Origin: Collinsella phocaeensis
Lineage (GTDB): Bacteria; Actinomycetota; Coriobacteriia; Coriobacteriales; Coriobacteriaceae
Reading direction: 5' to 3'
DNA: 64,000 nucleotides
NCBI RefSeq assembly: GCF_900119895.1
Contig: NZ_FQLR01000003.1
Coordinates: 62,001 to 126,000 of the forward strand
Part shown: piece after piece, positions 44,328 through 52,848 of the stretch
How the letters are laid out: every line of letters starts with the position of its first letter
How positions within the stretch are numbered: position 1 is the stretch's first letter
Notes under the pieces: model-generated
Databases searched by the model: none
Told to the model about the DNA's origin: nothing
Seen by the model: only the letters and a program-made list of their open reading frames with translations
Made by a program: the position numbers and the translations under genes

Positions 44328-45371
44328 TTACGCCTCCTGGCACTGGACGCTGATACGGAACATACCGGGCTCGCACGCGCGCTCGAACGCATGCTGAATC
44401 TGAGAGAGCGGGAGCTTCTCCTCAACAAGCTCGGAGAAATCGGCCACGCCCATGTTGATCATGGCCGCCGCCTCGCGGAAATCCTGGGCGTCGGCGCCGT
44501 AGCTACCCACGATGACCATACGGCGATAGTGGATGGTGTTGGGGTCGAGACTCCACGTGGGCGCAGGGTAGCCCGCCGCGAAGATAAGCAGATGGGCGCG
44601 CTTCTCCTTGGCCATCTCGAGCGCCTGGGCGTATGCGCCGGAGGCACCCACCGCGATGATGACGCCGTCGGCGCCCTTGCCGCCGGTGAGCTCCTTGACC
44701 TTCTCGACCGGGTCGCAGGCGGAGACGTCGATGGCCTCGAGGCCCAGGCGGCGGGCCGCCTCAAGCTTCTTGGGCATCATCTCAGTGATGAGCACGCGGC
44801 AACCATGCGCCTTGGCAACAAGTGCGTTCAAGATGCCCATGGTGCCAGCGCCGATAACCACGACGGTATCGCCATAGCTTACGCCGAAGCGGCGGAAGCC
44901 GGCGCAGCAGGTGCCCAGAGGCTCCAGCAGGGCCGCCACGGAAGGATCGATGCCCTCGTCGATCTTGTAGCAGGCGACCTCCTTGGCGACCGCGTAGTTC
45001 GCGCAGCCGGCGTTGCCAAAATACCCGTCCGGGTTGGGATGGTCAGCGCTCTGGAGCTTGGTGCACTCACTCGTGCGGCCCTCGCGGCTGGGCTCGGAAT
45101 ACGGGTCGTACTGGTAGCCGCTCGCAACGTAATCGCCCACCTTCACGCTCTCGACCTGGGCGCCGACCTCCATGACGGTTCCGGCCCACTCGTGACCGAA
45201 CGTCAGGGGAAGCGGGCGCTTGCGGGCCCCGTTGAAGGCTCCGTACTCGGAAGTGCAGATGTTGTTCGCATCCACCTTGACGAGCACGTCGTGGTCGCCG
45301 AGCTCGGGAAGCTCGCGATCGATGACCTCGGCCTGCTCAACTGCCGTCAGGACGGCTGTCTTTGCTTTCAT
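44328..45371 (-). CDS. Zinc-type medium-chain alcohol/polyol dehydrogenase
   Basis: A 347-residue MDR enzyme with catalytic-zinc ligands in NNICTSEYGAFNG (Cys), LTFGHEWAG (His-Glu) and LLEPLGT (Glu). The Rossmann loop is VVIGAGTMGILNAL. The lobe that holds the structural zinc in most relatives (four spaced Cys) lacks those cysteines here (DPYSEPSREGRTSEC). Probable substrate: a polyol phosphate. GAGGAACC precedes the ATG; I rejected a longer frame starting at 45392. Confidence 0.9.
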   Translation of the reverse strand: MKAKTAVLTAVEQAEVIDRELPELGDHDVLVKVDANNICTSEYGAFNGARKRPLPLTFGHEWAGTVMEVGAQVESVKVGDYVASGYQYDPYSEPSREGRTSECTKLQSADHPNPDGYFGNAGCANYAVAKEVACYKIDEGIDPSVAALLEPLGTCCAGFRRFGVSYGDTVVVIGAGTMGILNALVAKAHGCRVLITEMMPKKLEAARRLGLEAIDVSACDPVEKVKELTGGKGADGVIIAVGASGAYAQALEMAKEKRAHLLIFAAGYPAPTWSLDPNTIHYRRMVIVGSYGADAQDFREAAAMINMGVADFSELVEEKLPLSQIQHAFERACEPGMFRISVQCQEA

Positions 45372-45397
45372 AGGTTCCTCATTCCAATCCAAAAGGT

Positions 45398-46561
45398 TTA
45401 TCTACGTGCTATATCTGCATACTGCTTGACAACGAGATCGAGCAGAATCCAGTCGTCATCGGTAAGGCCGCACACCTCTTTGGCGAATGCGCAGACGGCG
45501 GCGTCTTCGAGCTCCACATCGCGCTCGCGTGCAAGGCACGCGAGACCGTATGCGATACCGCGCGCCAGGTAAAACGGCACGATTCCGTGGTCCAGGCACA
45601 TGAGCGCCGGCCCGACGAAACGGTTCTCGCGGGAGAGCTTCTCGTCCATCTTCGCGATGACGCGCTCCACCGGGTCGCGAACGTCGGCGTCGAGCTTTGC
45701 CGTGATGAAGTCCACCCACTCGGCGTCCTCGTCGGCGTCGTAGTCGTACTCCTGCAGTACCGCCGCGTGTGCCTCCTCGAAGGCACCCACGATGTTCGCG
45801 CGAATCCACGGGTCGCGATGGCAGTCGCAGATGTACTCGAGGCCCGCCATGCGGCCCATGAAGCCGGCCATCGCGTGGCGCATGTTGCCGCAGTAGACCT
45901 TGCGGTAGATGAGCCCTTGCGCGCCGGCCGCGTACACGACGCCGTCAACCGCAAGCCGCTCCCCCTTCCAGGCATCGGCGTCGATCTCGAGACCGGGATT
46001 CGCCGATACCACGACCTGCCACGGGTTCGCTCCCGCCTCGCTGGGGATGCCAGCGGCGAGCACCATGACCTGGCACACGCCCACATGGGCATCGAAGTAC
46101 GCGGCACCGGCCTCGCCGAGCTCTGAGAGGATAAGGTCCGACACCTTGGCCGGCGCGCCGAGAGCGTTCACGCACAAAAGCACGTTGAGGTCGCGCTCGC
46201 AGCCACTCGCCACGCGAGCCTCGATGGCCCGGGCGACGACATGGGCGATGCTCGCAAACGCCCCCTCGTACACACAGCACGCCGCGATGTCGACGTCCTG
46301 GAGCAGCTCGACGATCTCGTCGTCTTCCGAGCTGTCAACGATAGAGAAGCCATCGATGCGGTAGCGCTCGTCGACGTCGTGGCCGTCGGTCACGCGCGCT
46401 TCGTAGTAGCCCTGTGCCTCAAGCTGCCTCATGCCCTCCATGTACATGTCATACAGGTACAGGCGGTATCCCGCGCGGGAGAAGAGGAGTCCCACGACCC
46501 CTCTTCCGATCTTTCCCGCACCGAGGATCGCGACCCGCTTCTCCGAACGATTCGTATCCAT
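45398..46561 (-). CDS. Mannitol-1-phosphate 5-dehydrogenase-like protein
   Basis: A 387-residue polyol-specific long-chain dehydrogenase. The N-terminal Rossmann motif is VAILGAGKIGRGVVGLLF. The C-terminal helical domain carries the catalytic region HGIVPFYLARGIAYG and CGNMRHAMAGFMGR. Members oxidise sugar-alcohol phosphates with NAD. It belongs to the PTS operon and suggests the transported compound is a polyol or is reduced to one. Mannitol itself normally uses a different PTS class, so that substrate is unlikely. Confidence 0.85.
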   Translation of the reverse strand: MDTNRSEKRVAILGAGKIGRGVVGLLFSRAGYRLYLYDMYMEGMRQLEAQGYYEARVTDGHDVDERYRIDGFSIVDSSEDDEIVELLQDVDIAACCVYEGAFASIAHVVARAIEARVASGCERDLNVLLCVNALGAPAKVSDLILSELGEAGAAYFDAHVGVCQVMVLAAGIPSEAGANPWQVVVSANPGLEIDADAWKGERLAVDGVVYAAGAQGLIYRKVYCGNMRHAMAGFMGRMAGLEYICDCHRDPWIRANIVGAFEEAHAAVLQEYDYDADEDAEWVDFITAKLDADVRDPVERVIAKMDEKLSRENRFVGPALMCLDHGIVPFYLARGIAYGLACLARERDVELEDAAVCAFAKEVCGLTDDDWILLDLVVKQYADIARR

Positions 46562-46583
46562 AGTCCGATCCTCCTCGCAAACC

Positions 46584-47423
46584 TTAGGCGATAATGCCGA
46601 GCATGCTGAGGGCGACGCCCACGATCAGCAGACCGAGCAGCAGCGGAACGACGTTGACCTTCTTCTTGCCGATCAGCCAGTAGCACAAAAGGACCAGGCA
46701 GAGCGGCAGGATCTTGGGGCAAACGGTGTCGAAGAGAGCCTGAACCATAGTGGGGTCGCCACCGGCGGCGTTGGGAATGGTGAGCGCGGTCGTGAGGTTC
46801 ACGTTGAACGCGGTCATGGCGCCGATGGCGGCGAGTCCGATCACGGAGGCGGCATAGGAGATCTTCTCCATGATGCCGGAGGACTCCGCCTGCTCGAGCA
46901 GCTTGGTGCCCATCCGGTAGCCGCTCTTGAGGGTCACCCAGCGGGTGATAAGCTGGGGGATGTTGAAGATCAGCATGAACAGGATGGGGCCGGCGATGTT
47001 GCCCGCGGACGCCATGGAGATGACCACGGCGGTGGCGATGACGCGCAGCGTGGCATGGAACACCGTGTCGCCGATGGCGGAGAGCGGTCCCATGAGGGCG
47101 GTCTTGATGCCCGTGATGGTCGAGGTGTCGAAGTCGGGATCCTGGGCGTTCTGCTCCTCCATGGCGAGGACGACGCCGAGCGGCAGGCCGCCCACGTACG
47201 GGGTCACGTTGAAGTACTCGCTCATGTGGCGGGTATAGGCCTCGACGCGTTTCTCCTTGTTGTCGGCGTAGATCTTCTTGAGGGCGGGGATCATCGCGTA
47301 GGTGAAGCCCGCGTGCATCTGGCCGGGATAATCGTTCATGCCGTTGAGGTGGACATAGCGGCCGTAGATCTGACGAAGGTCGGCATCGGTGAGCTTGCCG
47401 GTCGTGGTCTCGTTAGAACTCAT
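46584..47423 (-). CDS. PTS mannose/fructose/sorbose family IID component
   Basis: A 279-residue membrane protein with the IID pattern (LTDADLRQIYGRYVHLNGMNDYPGQMHAGFTYAMIPAL, LMGPLSAIGDTVFHATLRVI) and hydrophobic C-terminal helices. IIC and IID form the channel. The ATG at 47423 lies inside the 3' end of IIC, so translation is coupled; an ATG at 47429 is possible. Confidence 0.93.
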   Translation of the reverse strand: MSSNETTTGKLTDADLRQIYGRYVHLNGMNDYPGQMHAGFTYAMIPALKKIYADNKEKRVEAYTRHMSEYFNVTPYVGGLPLGVVLAMEEQNAQDPDFDTSTITGIKTALMGPLSAIGDTVFHATLRVIATAVVISMASAGNIAGPILFMLIFNIPQLITRWVTLKSGYRMGTKLLEQAESSGIMEKISYAASVIGLAAIGAMTAFNVNLTTALTIPNAAGGDPTMVQALFDTVCPKILPLCLVLLCYWLIGKKKVNVVPLLLGLLIVGVALSMLGIIA

Positions 47424-48192
47424 TGTCATCACCCATATCCACAGTCGAAGCGGCAGAAGTCTTCTCATCGCGGGCAAAGATGATGAGCGCGACGGCGAAG
47501 GTCGCCAGAAGCGTTACCGCGATGACGGGGAGCTGCAGGTAGGCAGCAAGAATGAAGCCGATGAAGAACCAGGGGGCAAGCTTCTTGTCCATGATCATCG
47601 TGAGCAGGAGCGCGAAGCCCACGGCGGGAAGCAGGTTGCCGCCGGAAGCGAGGCCGTTGATGACCTGCGTGGGGATGGCGGCGACGGCCGCCTCGAGCGC
47701 GGAGCTGCCGAAGAAGACGCCCAGAAAGCCGATGAGGAAGTACAGGCCGAAAGTTCCGATCCAGCTGCCGGCCCAGAAGAGCGCACGGGCGGCCTTGTCG
47801 TTATCCTTCGCGAGCTGCGCCTTCATGGCCTCGGCGAAAGCGTTGTTGATGAACTTGCAGAGCACGAACGCGAAGCCGCCCAGGAGCGCCAGCGGCACGG
47901 CGAACGCGGTACCCACGGCCGCGCCGGCGCCGGTGATGATGGCGAACGCAGTCGAAACGCCCGCAGCGGTACCGCCATCGGGCGAGACGGCCGCCCCGAC
48001 GGGGAACGAACCCAAAAAGACGATCTCCAGCGTGGCTCCGATGATCGTACCCGTCACGGGATCGCCTAGGACAAGGCCCATGAGGGCGCCTTCGACGATC
48101 GGTCGATTGAGCATGTTGTAGCCGAAGAAGTAATCCATCTTCGAGATTCCGACCACGAGGCCGGCAAGCAGAGCTTGAATCAGCATCAACAT
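47413..48192 (-). CDS. PTS mannose/fructose/sorbose family IIC component
   Basis: A 259-residue polytopic protein with the family start LIQALLAGLVVGISKMDYFFGYNMLNRPIVEG and the GATLEIVFLGSFPVGAAVSPDGGTAAGVS segment, the IIC signature. The ATG at 48192 overlaps the stop of the isomerase gene; GAGAGG lies 6 bases upstream. Confidence 0.93.
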   Translation of the reverse strand: MLMLIQALLAGLVVGISKMDYFFGYNMLNRPIVEGALMGLVLGDPVTGTIIGATLEIVFLGSFPVGAAVSPDGGTAAGVSTAFAIITGAGAAVGTAFAVPLALLGGFAFVLCKFINNAFAEAMKAQLAKDNDKAARALFWAGSWIGTFGLYFLIGFLGVFFGSSALEAAVAAIPTQVINGLASGGNLLPAVGFALLLTMIMDKKLAPWFFIGFILAAYLQLPVIAVTLLATFAVALIIFARDEKTSAASTVDMGDDNEF

Positions 48193-49016
48193 TCACATCC
48201 TCTCAAGGTTGTCAGTGCGCGCGAGAGCACGTCCCGCGGCCTTTCGAAATATGAGGGCTTGGTCATTTCCAGCGCCGCGTCCCCCGTGTAGCCGGCGCAT
48301 GCAAACCGGCGCAACAGGTCTTGCGGGTCCAGACCGCCCAGCCGGTCCCCCCAGGCCAGATGGGCGAATATGTCGCGGTTGAGGTTCGTGAGGTGCACGT
48401 ACCCCAACTCGCTACCGAAACGGGACAGGTACGCGTCGATGTCCTCGCCGTTGCGGACGACGGTACCCGTGTCGATGGTTGCGCCAAGATTCGGCTCGCC
48501 CACATCCGAAAGCGCGGCACCCAGTGATTCCAAGCTCGTGACCAGGCGGTACGGCTTGTCCACCAGGGTTTCCAAGGCGACGGTCAATCCCTCTTCCGCC
48601 GCCGCGCGGCAAATCTTGCCGAGCATGGAGACCATGGCGTCCCACGCGCGATCCCGATCGGCATCGAAGGGAAACCAGCCCGCGTTGAGCGAGATGCGCT
48701 CCGCCCCGAGCGTTGCCGCCAGGCGCACGATCTGCCGGTAGTAGCAAAGCGTGAGACGCCGGATCTCCCCGTCTTGAGACGCCACGTTGTAGGCTTTCGG
48801 ATTGCCCTGCTCGGGCGTGAGCGTCACGGCACGCAGCCCGTGCCGGCGCATGCCCCGCGCAACCTCATCGGCGTTGTACGCCCCGTGGGCGTCGATGTTC
48901 ACGTGGTTGTTGCACAGCCACAGGTCGACATCGCGCACCCCCAGAGCGCTCACGTCCTCGAGGAACTCCTCGAAGCTCCAGTAGCGCCAAATCTGGTTGG
49001 TCGGGAGCATGCGCAT
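48186..49016 (-). CDS. Sugar phosphate isomerase/epimerase (AP-endonuclease 2 TIM barrel)
   Basis: A 276-residue xylose-isomerase-like barrel protein. The metal ligands appear in ISLNAGWFP, VALETLVDKPY (Glu), TIDTGTVVRNGED (Asp), and GYVHLTNLNRDIFAHLAWGDG-type loops. It likely isomerises or epimerises the sugar intermediate before the aldolase. It lies between aldolase and IIC genes, overlapping IIC by 7 bases. Confidence 0.85.
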   Translation of the reverse strand: MRMLPTNQIWRYWSFEEFLEDVSALGVRDVDLWLCNNHVNIDAHGAYNADEVARGMRRHGLRAVTLTPEQGNPKAYNVASQDGEIRRLTLCYYRQIVRLAATLGAERISLNAGWFPFDADRDRAWDAMVSMLGKICRAAAEEGLTVALETLVDKPYRLVTSLESLGAALSDVGEPNLGATIDTGTVVRNGEDIDAYLSRFGSELGYVHLTNLNRDIFAHLAWGDRLGGLDPQDLLRRFACAGYTGDAALEMTKPSYFERPRDVLSRALTTLRGCEC

Positions 49017-49029
49017 GGGAATCGAGCCC

Positions 49030-49890
49030 CTAGGCCTTGTCGACGCAGCCGAACACGTTCATGTAGTGCATGAGCGCGCTCTTGTAGGCCTCGGCACCGA
49101 AGAGGTCGTACTGCCAGGAGCTGATCTTCTTCTTGTCCGGGTCGACGTCCGGCGCGTAATCGGCCTCGATCTGGTCCTTGACGGCCATGTTGGAGGCCTG
49201 CGAGAGATCGGTCCAGAGGTTCACCTTCTGGATGCCGCACTCGATGGCATGTGCGATGAGATCGTCGCCGGTGCCGGAGCCGCCATGCAGGACCAGCGGG
49301 ACGTCGACGCTCTCGGCGATGGTCTTGAGCAGGTCGAACTCCAGGTGCGGAGTCCCCTTGTAGGCGCCATGGCTGGTGCCCACGGCGACCGCCAGGCAAT
49401 CCACGCCGGTGGCCTCGACGAACGCCGCGGCCTCCTCGGGATGGGTGAGACCGGCATCACGGGTCTCGGCGTACTCGTTGCCCTGACCCACATGCCCAAG
49501 CTCGGCCTCGACGGACATGCCCACAGCATGCGCGATCTTGACGACTTCGCAGGACTCCTCGACGTTCTGCTCGTACGGCAGCGTGGAGCGATCGACCATG
49601 ACCGAGGAGAAGCCGGAACGGACGGCACGGATAATATGCTCAAAAGGACCACCGTGATCGAGGTTCAGCGCAAAGGGAACCTGCGGGAAGCGGCGCTCGT
49701 AGAAGCGAGCGAGCTCACCCATCTCCTCGATGCCGAACACGCCGGGAACTCCCAGGATAACTGGCGAATTGAGCTCTGCGGCCGCCTGAAGGCACGCTTC
49801 CATGGTGAAACGGCTGTACACGTTGGGGGCGGGAATGCCGTATCCGCCCTTCTTGGCCTCCTGCAAAAGCTCATGCATCGGCTGTAACAT
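49030..49890 (-). CDS. Class II ketose-bisphosphate aldolase
   Basis: A 286-residue zinc aldolase of the FbaA/GatY/KbaY family. The motifs are LNLDHGGPFE (zinc His and catalytic Asp), VEAELGHVGQGNE, AVGTSHGAYKG and LHGGSGTGDD. It cleaves a ketose-1,6-bisphosphate to dihydroxyacetone phosphate and an aldehyde. In this operon the natural candidate is a tagatose- or other hexulose-bisphosphate. The bisphosphate-making kinase is not in the window. Confidence 0.9.
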   Translation of the reverse strand: MLQPMHELLQEAKKGGYGIPAPNVYSRFTMEACLQAAAELNSPVILGVPGVFGIEEMGELARFYERRFPQVPFALNLDHGGPFEHIIRAVRSGFSSVMVDRSTLPYEQNVEESCEVVKIAHAVGMSVEAELGHVGQGNEYAETRDAGLTHPEEAAAFVEATGVDCLAVAVGTSHGAYKGTPHLEFDLLKTIAESVDVPLVLHGGSGTGDDLIAHAIECGIQKVNLWTDLSQASNMAVKDQIEADYAPDVDPDKKKISSWQYDLFGAEAYKSALMHYMNVFGCVDKA

Positions 49891-49929
49891 AATGAATACC
49901 CTCTTCCTGTTATGACGCCCTCGCGTCGC

Positions 49930-50391
49930 TTATCGGTACAGTTCCTTCTTCTCGGTGGGAACCTGACGAATCTCGAGTTCGATTCCGCGTCCGGCCAGCT
50001 CGTGCAGCATTTCCTCTTCCTCGGGAAGCAGGAAAATCGCCTGAGCGACCTGACGGGACCCTTCGCGGTTCTTGATGCCGCCAAGGTTGACGCTCTCGAT
50101 CTGCGGGCATGCATCGCAGATACGCTTGGCATCGGCAACGCTGCCGGTGACGATGAACAGCTTGTATTTATCGGTGACACCGCTGTTGAGCGCCTTGATG
50201 CTGTCGTCGATCGTCTTGATGACGAGCTTCACGCCCTGGGGCTTTGCCAGACGCAGCGTCGTCATCTTGAGGCTGTTCGTGGCGGCATCGTCGTCGGCGA
50301 CCAGAATGCAGTCCGCGCCGATCGTCTTCGTCCACGAGAAGGCGACCTGACCATGCAGCAAGCGATGGTCGATACGTACGAGCTCGATCAC
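49930..50391 (-). CDS. PTS mannose/fructose/sorbose family IIB component
   Basis: A 153-residue cytosolic IIB with the phosphorylation site His13 in VRIDHRLLHGQVAFSW. The GTG start has AAAGGAG 7 bases upstream. It transfers phosphate from IIA to the incoming sugar at IIC/IID. The gene is separate from IIA, unlike the fused IIAB of the mannose system. Confidence 0.93.
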   Translation of the reverse strand: MIELVRIDHRLLHGQVAFSWTKTIGADCILVADDDAATNSLKMTTLRLAKPQGVKLVIKTIDDSIKALNSGVTDKYKLFIVTGSVADAKRICDACPQIESVNLGGIKNREGSRQVAQAIFLLPEEEEMLHELAGRGIELEIRQVPTEKKELYR

Positions 50392-50412
50392 TTTCCGGCT
50401 CCTTTCGTTTGC

Positions 50413-50838
50413 TTAAAACTCTTCCGCTTCGTCCTGCGCCGCACCGTTCGCCAAATCGGTGCAAAGGACGATGTGCTCCTTGGCGCGCTCCACGATGCGG
50501 GGAAGCTCTGCCGCCAGGCTCTCAGCCGGGCATGCAGCGACCTCGATTAGAAGAGCGAGATTGAGGCCAGTCACCAAGTGAAAGCTGTACGTGTCCAGCA
50601 GGCCCATGAACTCGTTGTTCACCGAGCCACCGAGAACGTCCGTCATAACGACCAGCTCGGAGTTCTCATAATCGTGTTCAGCGACGATCCTCTTGAACTC
50701 CTCGGAGTAATCCATCGACGGATCCACGTACGCCGTCACATATTCCACGGGCACCGCATCGCCGAAAATCATGTTGAGCGATGTCTTGATGCCCTTGGAA
50801 AACTCGCCATGCGTGGCAATCACAATCCGTTTGTCCAA
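50413..50838 (-). CDS. PTS mannose-family IIA component
   Basis: A 141-residue IIA with the active-site His10 in IVIATHGEFSKGI and the usual alpha/beta fold (LVVMTDVLGGSVNNEFM). I chose the TTG at 50838 because GAGGAGG lies 8 bases upstream. The in-frame GTG at 50847 is embedded in that Shine-Dalgarno sequence. It is the first gene of the operon. Confidence 0.9.
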   Translation of the reverse strand: MDKRIVIATHGEFSKGIKTSLNMIFGDAVPVEYVTAYVDPSMDYSEEFKRIVAEHDYENSELVVMTDVLGGSVNNEFMGLLDTYSFHLVTGLNLALLIEVAACPAESLAAELPRIVERAKEHIVLCTDLANGAAQDEAEEF

Positions 50839-50906
50839 CCTGTTCACCTCCTCAACTGCTCGCCGTCCCCGCGTGGGCAGCCTCGGCTGCTCACGTTTTA
50901 TCTGTA

Positions 50907-50928
50907 ACGTAATATACGTCTATTACGT
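50907..50928. promoter_or_regulatory. Candidate operator of the PTS operon
   Basis: A perfect inverted repeat ACGTAATA-n6-TATTACGT lies about 70 bases upstream of the IIA start. The size and AT-rich arms suit a GntR/HutC dimer. A TATATT that could serve as the -10 lies within it on the minus strand. Confidence 0.6.
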
Positions 50929-51170
50929 CCTAGATGTTTTGTGGTTGTATGCTACGCCGCGAACGGTTGCATCGACTCGCCGAACGGTTCACGACAACTC
51001 GCTGGGCTCATTGCGGCGGCATTCGCAAAAGCGCCCGACGGTGAAAACGCGCACAGACAAGATGCCGATGCCCCCGTAAAGGAGGTAACTTCGCTCGAAG
51101 CAGTTAACAGAGAGCTCTACTGACACGTCGTCATATGGCGCGATTAACATGGATCCGCATGTGATGCAAA

Positions 51171-51214
51171 ACGGGTGCCGCGGCCCGACCTCGAAGATCG
51201 CCCGCGGCACCCGT
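51171..51214 (-). terminator. Strong hairpin, minus-strand terminator-like
   Basis: Perfect 13-base arms ACGGGTGCCGCGG / CCGCGGCACCCGT, followed on the minus strand by TTTTG. No gene ends nearby. It may end a long rsgA transcript or a small RNA. Confidence 0.6.
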
Positions 51215-51527
51215 CTTGCTCAAACATCTAGGGGCGCACATGTGTCATTCGTCTCTGCGCGCCAGAAGAGGCAGCACTTTAGCACGCATCGATGCAAATC
51301 TCGTTTATCAAACGCGGCCTACAGCATGCAGCCCTGCAAACTCTTTGACATGCGGACACGTTTTCTATCTGCAAGCCGATTCGACGGCAATTGGCCTAAC
51401 CACAGGTTCAGGCCAGTCGAGGTAATCGACAGGATCCAGAATCGGTTCTAAATATCGTCAGGGCCACACGGATGCATCGCGATGCAAAGCGGGTCTTTCG
51501 CTTGAGGGGATGCGGCAAAATCCTGAA

Positions 51528-51564
51528 GCGCGCCGTGCCAAAAGGGTACGTCCCCTTTGGCACG
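51528..51564. repeat. 37-bp REP-like palindrome, copy 2
   Basis: Identical over all 37 bases to 41937-41973 and located 38 bases beyond the rsgA stop. Immediately after it the CTGTCCCCTTTGGCGCG half-motif repeats. Confidence 0.8.
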
Positions 51565-51601
51565 GACCTGTCCCCTTTGGCGCGCCCGTAGGCCCGAGAC
51601 G

Positions 51602-52789
51602 CTACAGCTGCACGTCCGGGTCGAGGCTTTGCGCGCTCACGCGCATCTCGTTCGCCAGCGCCAGGAACGCGTCGAGGGCGGCCTCGTCCACCGAGCCGTC
51701 CGTCACGGCCTCGCGCAGCGCGCAACCCGGCTCATGCGTGTGGGTGCAATCGCGGAACCGGCAGGACCGGGACGCCTCGACGATCGCGGGGAACGTCTGG
51801 GCGAGCCCTCGTTCGTGGCCGACGAGCGGCAGGCTCCTCAATCCCGGTGCATCGGCGACCACCCCGCAGGGCGCAGGCAGCGCCACCATGACGCGCGCCA
51901 CCGTCGTGTGGCGGCCCATGTCGTCGCGCTCGCGCACGCCGCCGGTCTCGAGCGCCTCGTGGCCCAGCAGCGCGTTGAGCAGCGTCGACTTGCCGGCCCC
52001 GGATTCCCCCAGGATCATCGCGCAGGACCCGGCGGGAATGCTCGCGCGCACCTCGTCCAAGCCGGAGCCGGTCGCCGCGGACGTCGCGATGATACGGACG
52101 CCTTCCCCCACAACGCGCGCCACCTCGCCGCGCAAACGCTCGACCTCCGTCGAGCCCACGCGATCGGACTTGGTGAACACGACGACGGGTTCGGCCCCGC
52201 AATCGTTCACGAGCACGAGCGAGCGGGCGATACGGTCGATCATCGGCGCATCGGAACGGTCGGCGCCGAGTGGCTGCACGATGAAGATCGTATCGACGTT
52301 CGCCGCGAGGACCTGGCGCTCGCCGCGGTTCTTCCCGCGCCAGCGCGCAAACGAGGTCCGTCGCGGTAGCACGCACTCGATGACCCCCATGTCGTGGCCG
52401 TCCGGCACGCGGACCGCCACGGCGTCGCCCACGGCCGGCAGCAGGCGCTCCTCCTCACCGCGCGTCTTCGCGAAGGTCACCGCGTGCTCCGCGCGAAACG
52501 TCGCGCCCTCGGTTGCCACCAGGGGGAAGCCTCGATCCAGGCGCACCACGAACCCCATGCAAAGCTCCTCCGCCGAGACGGGGTCGGAAGCGGCCGCCTC
52601 CTCGACATACGAGCGAAACGCGGCGCGCTGGCGGTCATCGGACTTGAGGTCCGCAAACGACGGGACATCCTTCAGGGTGTCCAGGCACGGCAGGTCGCGG
52701 GCAAGCTCTGAGACGTCGCGCGCGGCGGCGACCTCGCGGCGGCGACGCACCCTCTGCTTCGTCTTGCCCTTTGCCTTGGCCTTTCCCAT
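51602..52789 (-). CDS. rsgA: Ribosome small-subunit-dependent GTPase RsgA
   Basis: A 395-residue circularly permuted GTPase that checks 30S maturation. After an N-terminal basic stretch and an OB fold, the motifs come in permuted order: VFTKSD (G4), GESGAGKSTLLNALLG (G1), DAPGLRSLPL (G3). A zinc motif CRFRDCTHTHEPGC follows. It is about 90 residues longer than typical because of the N-terminal extension MGKAKAKGKTKQRVRRRRE and the helical part after it. Part of its G3 coding region is duplicated at 41977-42036. Confidence 0.94.
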   Translation of the reverse strand: MGKAKAKGKTKQRVRRRREVAAARDVSELARDLPCLDTLKDVPSFADLKSDDRQRAAFRSYVEEAAASDPVSAEELCMGFVVRLDRGFPLVATEGATFRAEHAVTFAKTRGEEERLLPAVGDAVAVRVPDGHDMGVIECVLPRRTSFARWRGKNRGERQVLAANVDTIFIVQPLGADRSDAPMIDRIARSLVLVNDCGAEPVVVFTKSDRVGSTEVERLRGEVARVVGEGVRIIATSAATGSGLDEVRASIPAGSCAMILGESGAGKSTLLNALLGHEALETGGVRERDDMGRHTTVARVMVALPAPCGVVADAPGLRSLPLVGHERGLAQTFPAIVEASRSCRFRDCTHTHEPGCALREAVTDGSVDEAALDAFLALANEMRVSAQSLDPDVQL

Positions 52790-52848
52790 GCGGACCCCTC
52801 TCTGATCAGACGAAGCCCAGTGTAGCGCAAGGAAAGCGCCGGTGCGCT

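Larger units (their letters stand above)
50939..51601. other. Non-coding region between PTS operon and rsgA
   Basis: About 660 bases without a supportable gene. It holds the hairpin at 51171-51214, a TGCATCGCGATGCA palindrome at 51473-51486, and the second 37-bp palindrome followed by a further half-copy up to about 51582. Confidence 0.5.

Noticed and set aside
50989-51210. 73-codon minus-strand frame with a CITC motif
   Set aside because: It runs through a strong 13-base hairpin, lacks a good start and has no recognisable family.
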